Positions 7,795 through 17,456 of a stretch of DNA of 64,000 nt are shown here, piece after piece; the first letter of the stretch is position 1, and the number at the start of each line of letters is the position of its first letter. Source of the DNA: JAAYFT01 sp036562765 (GTDB taxonomy: Bacteria > Bacillota > Clostridia > Tissierellales > Tissierellaceae); the NCBI GenBank assembly GCA_036562765.1, contig DATCJO010000025.1, positions 60,075 to 124,074 on the forward strand, read 5' to 3'. The notes under the pieces are model-generated. The model ran no database searches and was not told the DNA's origin. It was given only the letters and a program-made list of their open reading frames with translations. Both the position numbers and the translations under genes were made by a program.

Positions 7795-8761
7795 AAGGGA
7801 TAAAATTGCTTTCATATTTCCCGGGCAAGGTTCCCAATATGTAGGCATGGGAAAAGACTTCTATGACAATTTCAGAGTTTCAAAAAAAGTATTTGATGAA
7901 GCAAGTGAAGTCCTAGAAATGGATTTAAAAAGCATCTGTTTTGGAGGAAGCAAAGAAGAATTATTGAAGACAGAAAATACCCAACCAGCCATATTAGCTA
8001 CTTGTATCGCTATCTTAAGGGCTTTAGAAAGTGAAGGTTTAGATTGCGACTATACTGCAGGATTGAGCCTTGGAGAATATACTTCCTTAGTGATGAGCCA
8101 GTCCTTAAGCTTCTGCGATGCGGTACGATTAGTTAGAAAAAGAGGGAAATTCATGCAGGAAGCAGTCCCCTTAGGCGTTGGAGGAATGGCTGCAATTATT
8201 GGGCTCCAAAGAGAAAAAATCCCTCTAGTTCTTGAAGCAACAAAGAATTATGGAGTTGTAGAAGTTGCAAATTACAACAGCCCAGAACAGATAGTATTAT
8301 CAGGAGAGCTTAAGGGATTAAAGATTGCTTGTGAAGAAGCAATAAAGCAAGGGGCAAGAAAGGCAATACAGTTGCCAGTATCTGCACCATTTCATTCATC
8401 TCTGCTGGTATCAGCTGGAGAAAAATTAAAGCAGGAGTTATCTAAAGTAGAAGTGATGGAATCTAAAAAGAAGTTAATAAGCAATGTAGATGGCAAGCCA
8501 ATACTTACTAAAGAAGAAATAAAGCCTAAGCTAGTAGACCAAGTAAGCAGTTCAGTATTATGGCAGCAGTCAGTGGAGTATATGATAAATGATGGCGTAA
8601 ACATCTTTGTTGAAATAGGGCCAGGAAAATCACTAACAGGGTTCGTAAAAAGGATTGGTAAAGCCATGGGAAAAGAAGTTACTACATTGAATGTAAGCGA
8701 CATAAATTCATTTAAAGAAACAGTAGAATACTTTAAATTGAAGAAAAGTGGTGATGAATAA
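7787..8761 (+). CDS. fabD: Malonyl-CoA:ACP transacylase FabD
   Basis: FabD loads malonyl groups onto acyl carrier protein. The 324-residue protein has FPGQGSQYVGMG near the N-terminus, the nucleophile S94 in AGLSLGEY, and H203 in SAPFHSS. I chose the ATG at 7787 (MSRRDKIAF) because GGAAGGTG lies about 9 bases upstream; a start 30 bases further up would add residues that overlap fabK and have no ribosome site. The stop overlaps the fabG start (TAATG). Confidence 0.95.
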   Translation: MSRRDKIAFIFPGQGSQYVGMGKDFYDNFRVSKKVFDEASEVLEMDLKSICFGGSKEELLKTENTQPAILATCIAILRALESEGLDCDYTAGLSLGEYTSLVMSQSLSFCDAVRLVRKRGKFMQEAVPLGVGGMAAIIGLQREKIPLVLEATKNYGVVEVANYNSPEQIVLSGELKGLKIACEEAIKQGARKAIQLPVSAPFHSSLLVSAGEKLKQELSKVEVMESKKKLISNVDGKPILTKEEIKPKLVDQVSSSVLWQQSVEYMINDGVNIFVEIGPGKSLTGFVKRIGKAMGKEVTTLNVSDINSFKETVEYFKLKKSGDE

Positions 8762-9504
8762 TGGAATTAGAGAATAAAGTTGCTTTAGTTACTGGAGGTT
8801 CAAGGGGCATTGGCAGAGAAATAGCACTGGAACTAGCTCGAAATGGTGCAAATGTTGTAATTACGTATGTAAATAATGAAGAAAAGGCAAATGAAGTAAT
8901 AGATGAGATTAAATCAATGGGAGTAAAGGCACTAGCAATTAAAGCAGATGTATCAAAGGAATCAGATGTACAAAGGATGATTGAAAAGGTTGAAGAAGAA
9001 TTTAATTCAGTGGATATTCTTGTAAATAATGCAGGAATTACAAAGGATAATTTGCTTATTAGGATGAAGGAAGAAGAATGGGATGAAGTAATGAATGTCA
9101 ATTTAAAAGGCACCTTTTTATGTACTAAAGCAGTAGCTAGAATGATGATGAAGAAAAGATATGGGAAAATAATAAATATTACATCTGTAGTAGGCATAAC
9201 AGGGAATATTGGTCAGGGAAACTACAGTGCATCAAAGGCAGGAATCATTGGATTTACAAAATCAATAGCAAGGGAATTGGCAAGCCGTGGCATCAGGGTA
9301 AATGCAATAGCACCAGGATTCATTGAAACAGATATGACAGAGGTACTAAATGAAGATATTAAAAATGCAATGTTAAAATCAATCCCATTAGGAACATTTG
9401 GCAAGCCAAAGGACATAGCAAATACAGTAGTATTTTTGGCAAGCAGCAAGTCAGACTATATAACAGGTCAAGTTATAAATGTTAATGGCGGAATGTTTAT
9501 GTAA
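8761..9504 (+). CDS. fabG: 3-oxoacyl-ACP reductase FabG
   Basis: This 247-residue short-chain dehydrogenase reduces 3-oxoacyl-ACP with NADPH. It has TGGSRGIGRE for cofactor binding, the NNAG motif at 89-92, catalytic S142, Y155 and K159 (YSASK), and a C-terminal GQVINVNGGMFM block usual for FabG. It is coupled to fabD by a one-base overlap and followed by acpP after 76 bases. Confidence 0.96.
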   Translation: MELENKVALVTGGSRGIGREIALELARNGANVVITYVNNEEKANEVIDEIKSMGVKALAIKADVSKESDVQRMIEKVEEEFNSVDILVNNAGITKDNLLIRMKEEEWDEVMNVNLKGTFLCTKAVARMMMKKRYGKIINITSVVGITGNIGQGNYSASKAGIIGFTKSIARELASRGIRVNAIAPGFIETDMTEVLNEDIKNAMLKSIPLGTFGKPKDIANTVVFLASSKSDYITGQVINVNGGMFM

Positions 9505-9580
9505 GGAACATAAAATGAAAAATAAATTAATCATCTAAAAATCAACAAAAATATAAAAAAATTATTGGGAGGTAGTGAAT

Positions 9581-9814
9581 ATGGTTTTTGAAAGAGTAAG
9601 AGAAATTATTGCTGAACAATTGGGAATAGAAGATATTGATAGCATTACAATGGAAACTTCAATTATGAAGGATTTAGAAGCTGATTCACTAGATGCTGTA
9701 GAAATAATAATGGCTTTAGAAGATGAATATGGAATAACTATTCCCGATGAGGATGCAGAAAAGTTTAAGAATATTGGCGATATAGTAAGATTTATTGAAG
9801 AGTCAATAGCTTAA
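9581..9814 (+). CDS. acpP: Acyl carrier protein
   Basis: The 77-residue acidic protein carries the phosphopantetheine attachment serine S36 in the motif ADSLDAVEI. It shuttles the growing chain between Fab enzymes. The ATG at 9581 stands 9 bases after TTGGGAGG. A GTG six bases upstream is in frame but too close to the ribosome site. Position between fabG and fabF is typical. Confidence 0.96.
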   Translation: MVFERVREIIAEQLGIEDIDSITMETSIMKDLEADSLDAVEIIMALEDEYGITIPDEDAEKFKNIGDIVRFIEESIA

Positions 9815-9848
9815 TGCCTTGCTTGGTGAAGGATACGGAGGTAGATAT

Positions 9849-11087
9849 ATGAAAAGAGTCGTAATAACAGGATTAGGCCCAGTAACACCTATAGGCATAG
9901 GCAAAGGGAAATATTGGAAGTCCTTGATAGAAGGAAAATCAGGGGTTGGATATATTACAAGATTTGATACAGCTGATTTTGATACTAAAATCGCAGCAGA
10001 AGTAAGAAATTTTGATCCGCTGGATTTCATTAACAAAAAAGAAGTAAGAAGGATGGATAGATTTACGCAGTATGCCATAGCAGGTACAAGGCTTGCCCTA
10101 GAAGATGGCAATGTGGACTTAAATAAACTCAAAATGGAAAAAGTGGGAGTCATCTTAGGTGTGGGTATTGGAGGAATTGAAACTCTAGAAGGGGAGTTTT
10201 TAAAGCTAATAGAAAAAGGCCCTAACAGGGTAAGTCCAGTATTTATACCTATGATGATTTCCAATATGGCACCAGGGCAAATATCCATGACATTTGGCTT
10301 TAAAGGTCCTACTATGACTGTAACAACTGCATGTGCTTCAAGTACACATGCCATAGGGGAAGCCTTCAGGATGATTAAGAATGGATATGTAGATATGGTA
10401 ATTACAGGTGGGGCAGAGTCATCTATTACTCCCCTTTCTGTTGCAGGTTTTTGCTCAATGAAAGCCCTTTCTACAAGAAATGATGAGCCTCAAAAGGCAT
10501 CACGCCCTTTTGATAAACAGAGGGATGGCTTTGTTATGGGGGAAGGGGCTGGAATACTTATCTTAGAGGAATTAAGCCATGCTTTAAATAGAGGTGCAGA
10601 AATCTATGGAGAAATAGTTGGTTATGGCTCAACCACTGATGCATTCCATATTACTCAGCCTGACCCAGAAGCAAAAGGCGCAGCAAAGGCCATGAGATTA
10701 GCGTTAGAAGAGGCAGCAGCAGAATATAGCTGGGTAGATTATATAAATGCCCATGGTACTTCAACATATTTCAATGATAAATTAGAAACCTTGGCAATAA
10801 AAATTGTGTTTAAAGACCATGCTAAGAACATTAACATCAGCTCTACTAAATCCATGACAGGGCATTTATTAGGGGCTGCAGGTGCAGTAGAAGCCATGGC
10901 CACAGTGCTTGCCATTAAAGAAGGCACTGTTCCACCAACAATAAACTATGAATATCCTGATGAAGAATGTGATTTGAACTATACACCTAACAAGGCAGTA
11001 AAAAGGGATATAAATTATGCTCTATCCAACTCCTTTGGTTTTGGCGGACATAATGCAAGTATTCTTTTTAAGAAATTTGTTGATTAA
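9849..11087 (+). CDS. fabF: 3-oxoacyl-ACP synthase II FabF
   Basis: FabF elongates acyl-ACP with malonyl-ACP. The 412-residue protein has C162 in TTACASSTH, H302 in NAHGTST, K334 and H339 in TKSMTGHLLGAAG, and the C-terminal SNSFGFGGHNA block. I chose the ATG of MKRVVITGLGP with CGGAGG 7-8 bases upstream, rather than an in-frame start 30 bases earlier. A 13-bp terminator overlaps the stop codon and ends the fab operon. Confidence 0.96.
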   Translation: MKRVVITGLGPVTPIGIGKGKYWKSLIEGKSGVGYITRFDTADFDTKIAAEVRNFDPLDFINKKEVRRMDRFTQYAIAGTRLALEDGNVDLNKLKMEKVGVILGVGIGGIETLEGEFLKLIEKGPNRVSPVFIPMMISNMAPGQISMTFGFKGPTMTVTTACASSTHAIGEAFRMIKNGYVDMVITGGAESSITPLSVAGFCSMKALSTRNDEPQKASRPFDKQRDGFVMGEGAGILILEELSHALNRGAEIYGEIVGYGSTTDAFHITQPDPEAKGAAKAMRLALEEAAAEYSWVDYINAHGTSTYFNDKLETLAIKIVFKDHAKNINISSTKSMTGHLLGAAGAVEAMATVLAIKEGTVPPTINYEYPDEECDLNYTPNKAVKRDINYALSNSFGFGGHNASILFKKFVD

Positions 11088-11120
11088 AAGGGCTTTGGAG
11101 TTTGTCCAAAGCCCTTTTTG
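11087..11120 (+). terminator. Terminator of the fab operon
   Basis: Thirteen-bp stem (11087-11099 with 11105-11117), loop GTTTG, and a T run. Confidence 0.93.
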
Positions 11121-11131
11121 TATAAAAAAGC

Positions 11132-11159
11132 TTGTCTCTTCGGAATACTATGTTATACT
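11132..11159 (+). promoter_or_regulatory. Promoter of cca (extended -10)
   Basis: TTGTCT (11132-11137), 16-base spacer, TATACT (11154-11159) with TG one base upstream. Its position puts the transcript start near 11166, which rules out a cca start at 11132 and supports the ATG at 11189. Confidence 0.7.
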
Positions 11160-11188
11160 TAAATAAGATAAAAAAATGGAGTGATTTT

Positions 11189-12541
11189 ATGGAATTTGTA
11201 ATTCCTGCTTATGTGGAAAGGGTAATAGAAAGGTTAGAAGCAAATGGATTTAGCGCATATATAGTAGGCGGTTCCGTAAGGGATATGCTTTTAGGTAGAA
11301 CTCCATCTGATTATGATGTTGCAACTGATGCTTTGCCTGAAGAAATAGAAGAAGTATTTAAAGACTATAAAACAATAGAGGTTGGGAAGAAATTTGGCAC
11401 AGTTGTAGTAGTACAAAGGGAAGGCAATATAGAAGTAACGACATTTAGGCAAGATGGAGAATATGTTGATGGCAGAAGGCCTGAGGAAGTTTTTTTCTCA
11501 AAAAACTTGAAAGATGATGTATCTAGAAGGGATTTCACAATTAACTCGTTGGCATATAATAAGAATACAGGAATCATAGATTATTTTGATGGTGTTGAGG
11601 ACTTAAAGAAAAAAATTATTAGAACCGTAGGTGACCCTGAAAAGAGATTTAAGGAAGATTATTTAAGGATAATTAGGGCTGTAAGGTTTGCAACTCAGTT
11701 GGGATTTTCCATAGAAGAAAATACTTTTAATGCTTGCAAGTTATACAGTAAATACCTTTCCAATATTAGCATGGAAAGGATACAGGAAGAGTTCTTTAAA
11801 ATAATGTTATCTGAAAAGCCATCAATAGGTATTAGGTTACTAAAAGATATTGGAGCGTTGGAGGTTTTCTTGCCTGAATTATTGGATGCTGTAGGATTTA
11901 ATCAGCATAATCCACACCATGAAATGGATGTTTTTGAGCACACCATGTGCGTAATAGATGCTGTAGAGCCAATACTGCATTTAAGGCTTGCTGCATTATT
12001 TCATGATATAGGAAAGCCCCATACCTTAACTATTGATGAAAAAGGTGTTGGACATTTTTACGGTCACGATAAGTTAGGAGCCCAAATGGCCAAAGACATA
12101 TTGAAACGCCTAAAAGCTTCTAATGATATCATATACAAAGTATCATTATTGATAGACAGGCACATGACTCAACATGAAAACCTAAAAGAAAAGGGGATAA
12201 AAAAACTCCTTGCAGCAATGGGAGAAGAAGAAATTTTTACACTCCTTAAATTGCAAAAAGCAGATAGGCTTTGCTCTAATAGGGATGCCAATATTGATGA
12301 CTTAATTGAAAGAGAGGAAAAAATAAAGAAGATAATCGAGAATAAGGAACCATACTCTGTGAAACACCTAGCAATAAATGGTGACGATTTAATTAACTTA
12401 GGTTTTAGTCAGGGGAGGATTATAGGTGAAATTCTAAATTATCTATTGAAGAAGGTTATAGAGAACTCAGAGTTAAATGAAAGAGAAAAGCTAATTGAGA
12501 TAGTAAAAGAGAATTTCAAAACAGTTAATAATGATAGTTAA
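11189..12541 (+). CDS. cca: CCA tRNA nucleotidyltransferase with HD domain
   Basis: This 450-residue enzyme adds or repairs the 3' CCA of tRNAs. The N-terminal nucleotidyltransferase part shows YIVGGSVRDMLLGRTPSDYD with catalytic aspartates, then RRDFTINSLAYN and the RNA-binding helices. The second half holds an HD phosphohydrolase domain (EHTMCVIDAVE, LAALFHDIGKP). GGAGTGA precedes the ATG. The role matters here: neither tRNA gene in this window encodes its own CCA. Confidence 0.94.
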   Translation: MEFVIPAYVERVIERLEANGFSAYIVGGSVRDMLLGRTPSDYDVATDALPEEIEEVFKDYKTIEVGKKFGTVVVVQREGNIEVTTFRQDGEYVDGRRPEEVFFSKNLKDDVSRRDFTINSLAYNKNTGIIDYFDGVEDLKKKIIRTVGDPEKRFKEDYLRIIRAVRFATQLGFSIEENTFNACKLYSKYLSNISMERIQEEFFKIMLSEKPSIGIRLLKDIGALEVFLPELLDAVGFNQHNPHHEMDVFEHTMCVIDAVEPILHLRLAALFHDIGKPHTLTIDEKGVGHFYGHDKLGAQMAKDILKRLKASNDIIYKVSLLIDRHMTQHENLKEKGIKKLLAAMGEEEIFTLLKLQKADRLCSNRDANIDDLIEREEKIKKIIENKEPYSVKHLAINGDDLINLGFSQGRIIGEILNYLLKKVIENSELNEREKLIEIVKENFKTVNNDS

Positions 12542-12562
12542 ATTTGTAAAGGGGGATTTATA

Positions 12563-13915
12563 ATGGGCAAATTATTTGGAACTGATGGAGTAAGAGGAAT
12601 TGCAAATAAAGACTTATCTCCAGAGTTAGCATTTAAAATAGGCAGAGCTGGTGCATATATTTTGGCTAAAGGGAAGAAAGGGAAGATTGTATTAGGAAAG
12701 GATACGAGAATTTCTGGCGATATGTTGGAAGCTGCTTTAACAGCAGGTATATGTTCTATGGGATTGGATGTGATTGATGTTGGTATTATACCAACTCCTG
12801 CAGTGGCATATCTTACAAGAAAATATGAAGCCCTAGCTGGGGTAGTCATATCTGCATCTCACAATCCTGGAGAATATAATGGAATTAAATTTTTTGATTC
12901 TCAAGGATTTAAACTGCCTGATGAAGTGGAAGAACAGATTGAAGATATTGTACTTAATGACAAAGAAATTGATATAAGGCCAACAGGTGAAAATATAGGC
13001 AGAGTAGTTGTAGAAAACAATGGGAGAGAAGATTATATTAATTATTTAATCAGCATGGTTGATTTGGACCTTACTGGGGTAAAAATAGCTATGGATTGTG
13101 GCCATGGAGCATTATATAAGATTGGTCCTGAAGTAATTAGGAGATTAGGTGGAAGCTTAGTAGTAATAAACACAGAGCCAAATGGTATGAATATAAATGA
13201 CAATTGTGGCTCTACAAATCCAAAGATGATACAGGACCTAGTAATTAAAGAAAAGGCTGATGTTGGATTATCCTTCGATGGCGACGGAGATAGGCTTATT
13301 GCAGTAGATGAAATGGGAAACATAGTAGATGGAGATCATATACTAGCTATTTGCGGAACTTATCTTAAAGAAAAGGGCAAGTTAAAGAACAATACAGTAG
13401 TTGGCACCATAATGACAAATATGGGACTAGATTTATATCTTAAAGAAAAAGATATTAGTATAGTAAAGACTAAAGTAGGAGATAGATATATAATAGAAGA
13501 AATGTTAAAAAATGGCTATGTACTTGGTGGAGAACAATCTGGACATATCATATTTTTAGATTATAATACTACTGGAGATGGTTTAGCAACTGCCCTACAT
13601 CTTTTAGAAGTTATGAGACATACTGGGAAATCTATGTCTGAATTGAATAAGTTGATGACAAGCTTCCCCCAAGTACTAGTTAACGCTAGGGTTAAAAATG
13701 AAATGAAGAATAAGTATACTGAAAATGAGGAAATAATGGATAAAATCAAGGAAGTAGAATCATTGTTCCAAGGGCAAGGCAGAGTAGTAATTAGGCCTTC
13801 AGGAACAGAGCCATTAGTAAGAATTATGATTGAAGCCAAGGAAGATAAAGGGCTATATGAAATTGCAAAGAACTTGGCCATGTTTATTGAAGAAAGAATT
13901 GGCATTGATAAATAA
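12563..13915 (+). CDS. glmM: Phosphoglucosamine mutase GlmM
   Basis: GlmM turns glucosamine-6-phosphate into glucosamine-1-phosphate for UDP-GlcNAc and cell wall synthesis. The 450-residue protein has the N-terminal FGTDGVRGIAN block, the phosphorylated serine S99 in ISASHNPGEYNG, the metal loop SFDGDGDRLIAVD and the phosphate-binding IRPSGTEPLVRIM near the end. The ribosome site is AAAGGGGG. It follows cca by 21 bases, probably in the same transcript. Confidence 0.95.
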   Translation: MGKLFGTDGVRGIANKDLSPELAFKIGRAGAYILAKGKKGKIVLGKDTRISGDMLEAALTAGICSMGLDVIDVGIIPTPAVAYLTRKYEALAGVVISASHNPGEYNGIKFFDSQGFKLPDEVEEQIEDIVLNDKEIDIRPTGENIGRVVVENNGREDYINYLISMVDLDLTGVKIAMDCGHGALYKIGPEVIRRLGGSLVVINTEPNGMNINDNCGSTNPKMIQDLVIKEKADVGLSFDGDGDRLIAVDEMGNIVDGDHILAICGTYLKEKGKLKNNTVVGTIMTNMGLDLYLKEKDISIVKTKVGDRYIIEEMLKNGYVLGGEQSGHIIFLDYNTTGDGLATALHLLEVMRHTGKSMSELNKLMTSFPQVLVNARVKNEMKNKYTENEEIMDKIKEVESLFQGQGRVVIRPSGTEPLVRIMIEAKEDKGLYEIAKNLAMFIEERIGIDK

Positions 13916-13929
13916 TATGAGGTGATTAA

Positions 13930-14772
13930 GTGAAATTTAAAATTTTAGCTGACAGCTGTTGTGATTTAAATGAGGAACTAAAGAAAAAGCTGAAAATCAG
14001 CTTAGTTCCATTTAAAATTGATGTTGATGATAAGAGTTTTATCGATGATGAAAACTTGGATACAAATAAATTAATTGAAGCAATGAAGGCAAGTCCCAAT
14101 CCAATAAAGACATCTTGTCCTTCTCCTGGTGATTATCTCGAAAGATATAGAGATGCTGATGTGGATAATATCTATGTAATAACTATATCAAAAAATCTAA
14201 GTGGCAGCTATAATTCTGCTGTTTTGACGAAAAACATATTAGAGAAAGATGAACCACATAAGCGCGTCCATGTATTTGACTCAAAATCAGCAAGTGTGGG
14301 GGAAACCCTAGTTGCTTTAAAAATCCACGAGTTAATAGAAGAAAAATTTAGCCATTCAGAAATTGTGGAGAAAGTAGAAAAATACATCAAGGAGATGAAG
14401 ACATTTTTCATCTTGGAAAGCCTAGACAATCTAATCAAAAATGGCAGGATTTCAAAAACAAAAGGTCTAATAGCCAATGTTTTGAACCTAAAGCCTATAA
14501 TGGGCTCCGATGGAGATGGAAATATTGAGTTAGTCGAAAGTGTAAGGGGAACAAAAAAGGCCTTTAAGAGGCTAGTAGAGTTAATTGGTGAGAAAGGCGA
14601 AAAATTAGAAGAAAAGGTACTAGCAATTTCCCATGCAAACGCTTTGGAGAAAGCTTTAGAATTGAAAGAGGAAATAAAACAAAGATACAATTTTAAGGAT
14701 ATAATTTTAGTTAAACAGGCTGGATTGAGTACAGCCTATGCTAATGAAGGAGGCATAATACTAGTATTTTAG
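13930..14772 (+). CDS. DegV family fatty-acid-binding protein
   Basis: This 280-residue protein begins with ILADSCCDLN and has the DegV pattern of a fatty-acid cavity (TSCPSPGDYLERY, VITISKNLSGSYNSA, then a second domain with LDNLIKNGRISKTKG). In Firmicutes such proteins (FakB) present exogenous fatty acids to the kinase FakA, which is not seen here. The start is GTG with GAGGTG upstream. A second degV-type gene lies at 32428. Substrate and partner are inferred from family only. Confidence 0.88.
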   Translation: MKFKILADSCCDLNEELKKKLKISLVPFKIDVDDKSFIDDENLDTNKLIEAMKASPNPIKTSCPSPGDYLERYRDADVDNIYVITISKNLSGSYNSAVLTKNILEKDEPHKRVHVFDSKSASVGETLVALKIHELIEEKFSHSEIVEKVEKYIKEMKTFFILESLDNLIKNGRISKTKGLIANVLNLKPIMGSDGDGNIELVESVRGTKKAFKRLVELIGEKGEKLEEKVLAISHANALEKALELKEEIKQRYNFKDIILVKQAGLSTAYANEGGIILVF

Positions 14773-14786
14773 AAAGGGATATGCAA

Positions 14787-15866
14787 ATGAAGAAAAAGGT
14801 TGTAGTAGGTATGAGTGGAGGGGTAGATAGCTCAGTTACAGCTTATATCTTAAAAGAAGATGGATATGATGTAATAGGCATAACTATGAGCGTCGTCCCC
14901 CATGATGAAATATATGATGAAAGAGAAGGAGGATGCTGCTCCATATCCTCCGTATATGATGCAAGAAAGGTTGCACAGGATTTGGGTATTCCGCATTATG
15001 TGATGAACTTTAGAGATGTATTTGAAAGAAAAGTAATCGATTATTTTGTAGATGAGTATCTAAATGGCAGAACACCAAATCCTTGCATAGCATGCAATAA
15101 GTATATTAAATTTGATGAGTTTTTAAAGAAAGCCAGAGCTTTAGGCGCAGATTATGTGGCAACTGGCCATTATGCGACCATTGAAAGAGATATAAACCTT
15201 AACAGGTATTTATTAAAAAGATCTAAGGACAATAAGAAGGATCAGACATATTTTTTATATAATATGACTCAATATCAACTTGAACACACATTGATGCCCC
15301 TAGGGGAATATACTAAAGATGAGGTCAGAAAAATTGCTGAAAGATTAAATTTACCAGTACACGACAAGCCAGACAGCGAAGAAATATGCTTTATTCCAGA
15401 CGATGACCATGGCAGCTTTATAAAAAAGAGAGTTCCAGAAAAAGTTAGACAAGGCAATTTTGTGGATGAAAAGGGTAATGTTTTAGGCAAACATAATGGC
15501 ATAGTATATTATACTATTGGTCAGAGAAAAGGTCTTGGCATTTCACTTGGCAAAAGGGTGTTTGTCAAGGAAATAATCCCAGAAAGAAATGAAATTGTTC
15601 TAGGTGATGAAAAGGATATTTTCAAAACTAAATTATATGCAGATGAGGTGAATTTTATTCCATTTGATAAGCTTCAAAGCAGTATGGAAGTTACAGCAAA
15701 AATCAGGTCTACTATGAAGGAAGCTAAAGCTTTAATTACCCCTTATGATGATGGGGTGATTGTTGAGTTTGAAGAACCCCAAAGGGCAATTACAAAAGGC
15801 CAATCTGTAGTTTTTTATGATGGCGATGTAGTTGTTGGTGGGGGAATAATTAAAAAAATATATTAA
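14787..15866 (+). CDS. mnmA: tRNA-specific 2-thiouridylase MnmA
   Basis: MnmA puts sulfur on uridine 34 of Glu, Gln and Lys tRNAs. The 359-residue protein has the PP-loop GMSGGVDSSV (8-17), catalytic C103 in NPCIACNKYIKF and C201 in SEEICFIPD. GAAAGGG lies 8 bases before the ATG at 14787; the ATG at 14781 would be only 2 bases away, so I prefer the later one. It is followed by the promoter of a tRNA-Leu gene. Confidence 0.95.
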   Translation: MKKKVVVGMSGGVDSSVTAYILKEDGYDVIGITMSVVPHDEIYDEREGGCCSISSVYDARKVAQDLGIPHYVMNFRDVFERKVIDYFVDEYLNGRTPNPCIACNKYIKFDEFLKKARALGADYVATGHYATIERDINLNRYLLKRSKDNKKDQTYFLYNMTQYQLEHTLMPLGEYTKDEVRKIAERLNLPVHDKPDSEEICFIPDDDHGSFIKKRVPEKVRQGNFVDEKGNVLGKHNGIVYYTIGQRKGLGISLGKRVFVKEIIPERNEIVLGDEKDIFKTKLYADEVNFIPFDKLQSSMEVTAKIRSTMKEAKALITPYDDGVIVEFEEPQRAITKGQSVVFYDGDVVVGGGIIKKIY

Positions 15867-15872
15867 AAATTA

Positions 15873-15900
15873 TTGACAAGTACAAATAACATGTTATAAT
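15873..15900 (+). promoter_or_regulatory. Strong promoter of the tRNA-Leu gene
   Basis: Consensus TTGACA (15873-15878), 16-base spacer, and consensus TATAAT (15895-15900) with TG one base upstream. Directly after it lies a 9-bp inverted repeat (TGAAAGGTA at 15901-15909, TACCTTTCA at 15923-15931) that ends two bases before the mature tRNA. Confidence 0.9.
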
Positions 15901-15932
15901 TGAAAGGTAGGCAAAAATTAATTACCTTTCAT

Positions 15933-16013
15933 GCGGGAGTGGCGGAATTGGCAGACGCGCTAGACTTAGGATCTAGTGCCATTGGCGTGGGGGTTCAAGT
16001 CCTCTCTCCCGCA
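15933..16013 (+). tRNA. tRNA-Leu (anticodon TAG)
   Basis: The acceptor stem GCGGGAG pairs with CTCCCGC, with discriminator A. The D arm has GGCGGAATTGGCAGAC, the anticodon stem CTAGA/TCTAG encloses loop CTTAGGA (anticodon TAG), and there is a class II variable arm and a T loop GGTTCAAGTCC. CCA is not encoded. Confidence 0.97.
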
Positions 16014-16020
16014 CTACTGA

Positions 16021-16052
16021 AAACCAGTGGGATTTGTACCATTGGTTTTTTT
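16021..16052 (+). terminator. Terminator after tRNA-Leu
   Basis: Ten-bp stem (16021-16030 with 16039-16048, one G-T pair) followed by a run of T. Confidence 0.88.
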
Positions 16053-16069
16053 AATATGTTATTATAATC

Positions 16070-16098
16070 TTGGACATTGTTATTTTTTATGTTATAAT
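16070..16098 (+). promoter_or_regulatory. Likely promoter of tig-clpP-clpX
   Basis: TTGGAC (16070-16075), 17-base spacer, TATAAT (16093-16098) with TG one base upstream. A second TGATATAAT lies at 16103-16111. I see no CtsR box or CIRCE element here. Confidence 0.6.
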
Positions 16099-16155
16099 TT
16101 TATGATATAATAGGAAAGTTAAAAAATGGATGAATATACTTGAGGAGGAAAATAA

Positions 16156-17445
16156 ATGAAGGCTTTACTAGAAAAGAAGGAAAATAATAAGGCACATTTC
16201 ACTGTTGAGATACCAGCAGAAAGTTTTGAGGATGCATTACAAAAAGCTTATCTAAAAAACAAACATAGATTTAATATTCCTGGTTTCAGAAAGGGAAAAG
16301 CACCAAGGAAAATCATTGAATTAAATTATGGTGAAGAAATTTTCTACGAAGACGCTATCAACTTACTTCTACCTGATGCATATGAAGAAGCTGTAGAAGA
16401 ATTAAAGCTTGAACCAGTTGCTGCACCAGAAGTAGATATAGATGAAATTAAAAAAGGCCAACCAATTGTTGCTAAGTTTGAAGTCTTTGTAAAACCAGAA
16501 GTTAAGCTTGGGGATTACAAGAGTATAGAAATTGAAAAAGTAGAGTATAATGTAACAGATGAGCATGTGGAACAAGAATTGAAGATGGTTCAAGAAAGAA
16601 ATGCAAGGATTATAGATGCTGGGGACAGACCAGTTAAAGAAGGCGACATTTTGACTATTGATTATAAAGGCTTTATAGATGGAAAAGAGTTCCCAGGCGG
16701 TTCAGCTGAAGGTCAAATCCTTGAAATTGGTTCAGGACAATTTATTCCTGGTTTTGAAGAACAATTAGTGGGTAAAAATAAAGGTGAAGAAGTAGAAATC
16801 GTTGTTACTTTCCCAGAAGACTATCATGCTGAAGATTTAGAAGGAAAAGAAGCTACTTTTAAGGTAAAGATTCATGAAATAAAAGAAAAAGAGTTGCCTG
16901 TATTAGATGATGAATTTGCTAAAGATGTATCAGAATTTGATACATTAGAAGAATACAAGCAAAGCATTAGGGAAAGGCTAGAAAAGGAATTTAAGTATAG
17001 GGAAGAAATCGATAATGAAAACAACCTATTAGATAAAGTAATGGAAATTTGCGAAGTAGACATTCCAGATGTTATGATAGAAAATCAAGTTGAAAATGAA
17101 TTAAAGGAATTTGAATATAGATTAAGAATGCAAGGCCTAACACTAGACCAATACTTGAGCTTTACAAATACAACAGTGGATGATTTAAAGATTCAGCTAA
17201 AGCCAATGGCTGCAAAAAGGGTTAAAGGAGATTTAGTTCTAGAAGCTATAGCAAAGGCTGAAAATATAGAAGTTACAGAAGAAGATATTGATAAAGAATT
17301 AGAAAAAATGGCAGAAAGCTATGGTCAAGAAAATAAAGAAGAGTTCATCAAGAGAATGAAACAAGGCGATTTATCATTCATGCATACTCCTATTCTAAAT
17401 GAAAAGGTTATTGAATTGTTGAAGGGATATGCAAAGTTTAAATAG
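16156..17445 (+). CDS. tig: Trigger factor
   Basis: The 429-residue ribosome-bound chaperone and peptidyl-prolyl isomerase has the N-terminal ribosome-binding signature NIPGFRKGKAPRK (residues about 37-49). The FKBP-like domain follows (GDILTIDYKGFIDGKEFPGG) and then the long helical C-terminal arm. GAGGAGG precedes the ATG. It is followed by clpP after 11 bases and clpX, a gene order common in bacteria that links folding and degradation of new proteins. Confidence 0.96.
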   Translation: MKALLEKKENNKAHFTVEIPAESFEDALQKAYLKNKHRFNIPGFRKGKAPRKIIELNYGEEIFYEDAINLLLPDAYEEAVEELKLEPVAAPEVDIDEIKKGQPIVAKFEVFVKPEVKLGDYKSIEIEKVEYNVTDEHVEQELKMVQERNARIIDAGDRPVKEGDILTIDYKGFIDGKEFPGGSAEGQILEIGSGQFIPGFEEQLVGKNKGEEVEIVVTFPEDYHAEDLEGKEATFKVKIHEIKEKELPVLDDEFAKDVSEFDTLEEYKQSIRERLEKEFKYREEIDNENNLLDKVMEICEVDIPDVMIENQVENELKEFEYRLRMQGLTLDQYLSFTNTTVDDLKIQLKPMAAKRVKGDLVLEAIAKAENIEVTEEDIDKELEKMAESYGQENKEEFIKRMKQGDLSFMHTPILNEKVIELLKGYAKFK

Positions 17446-17456
17446 GAGGGATTTTA

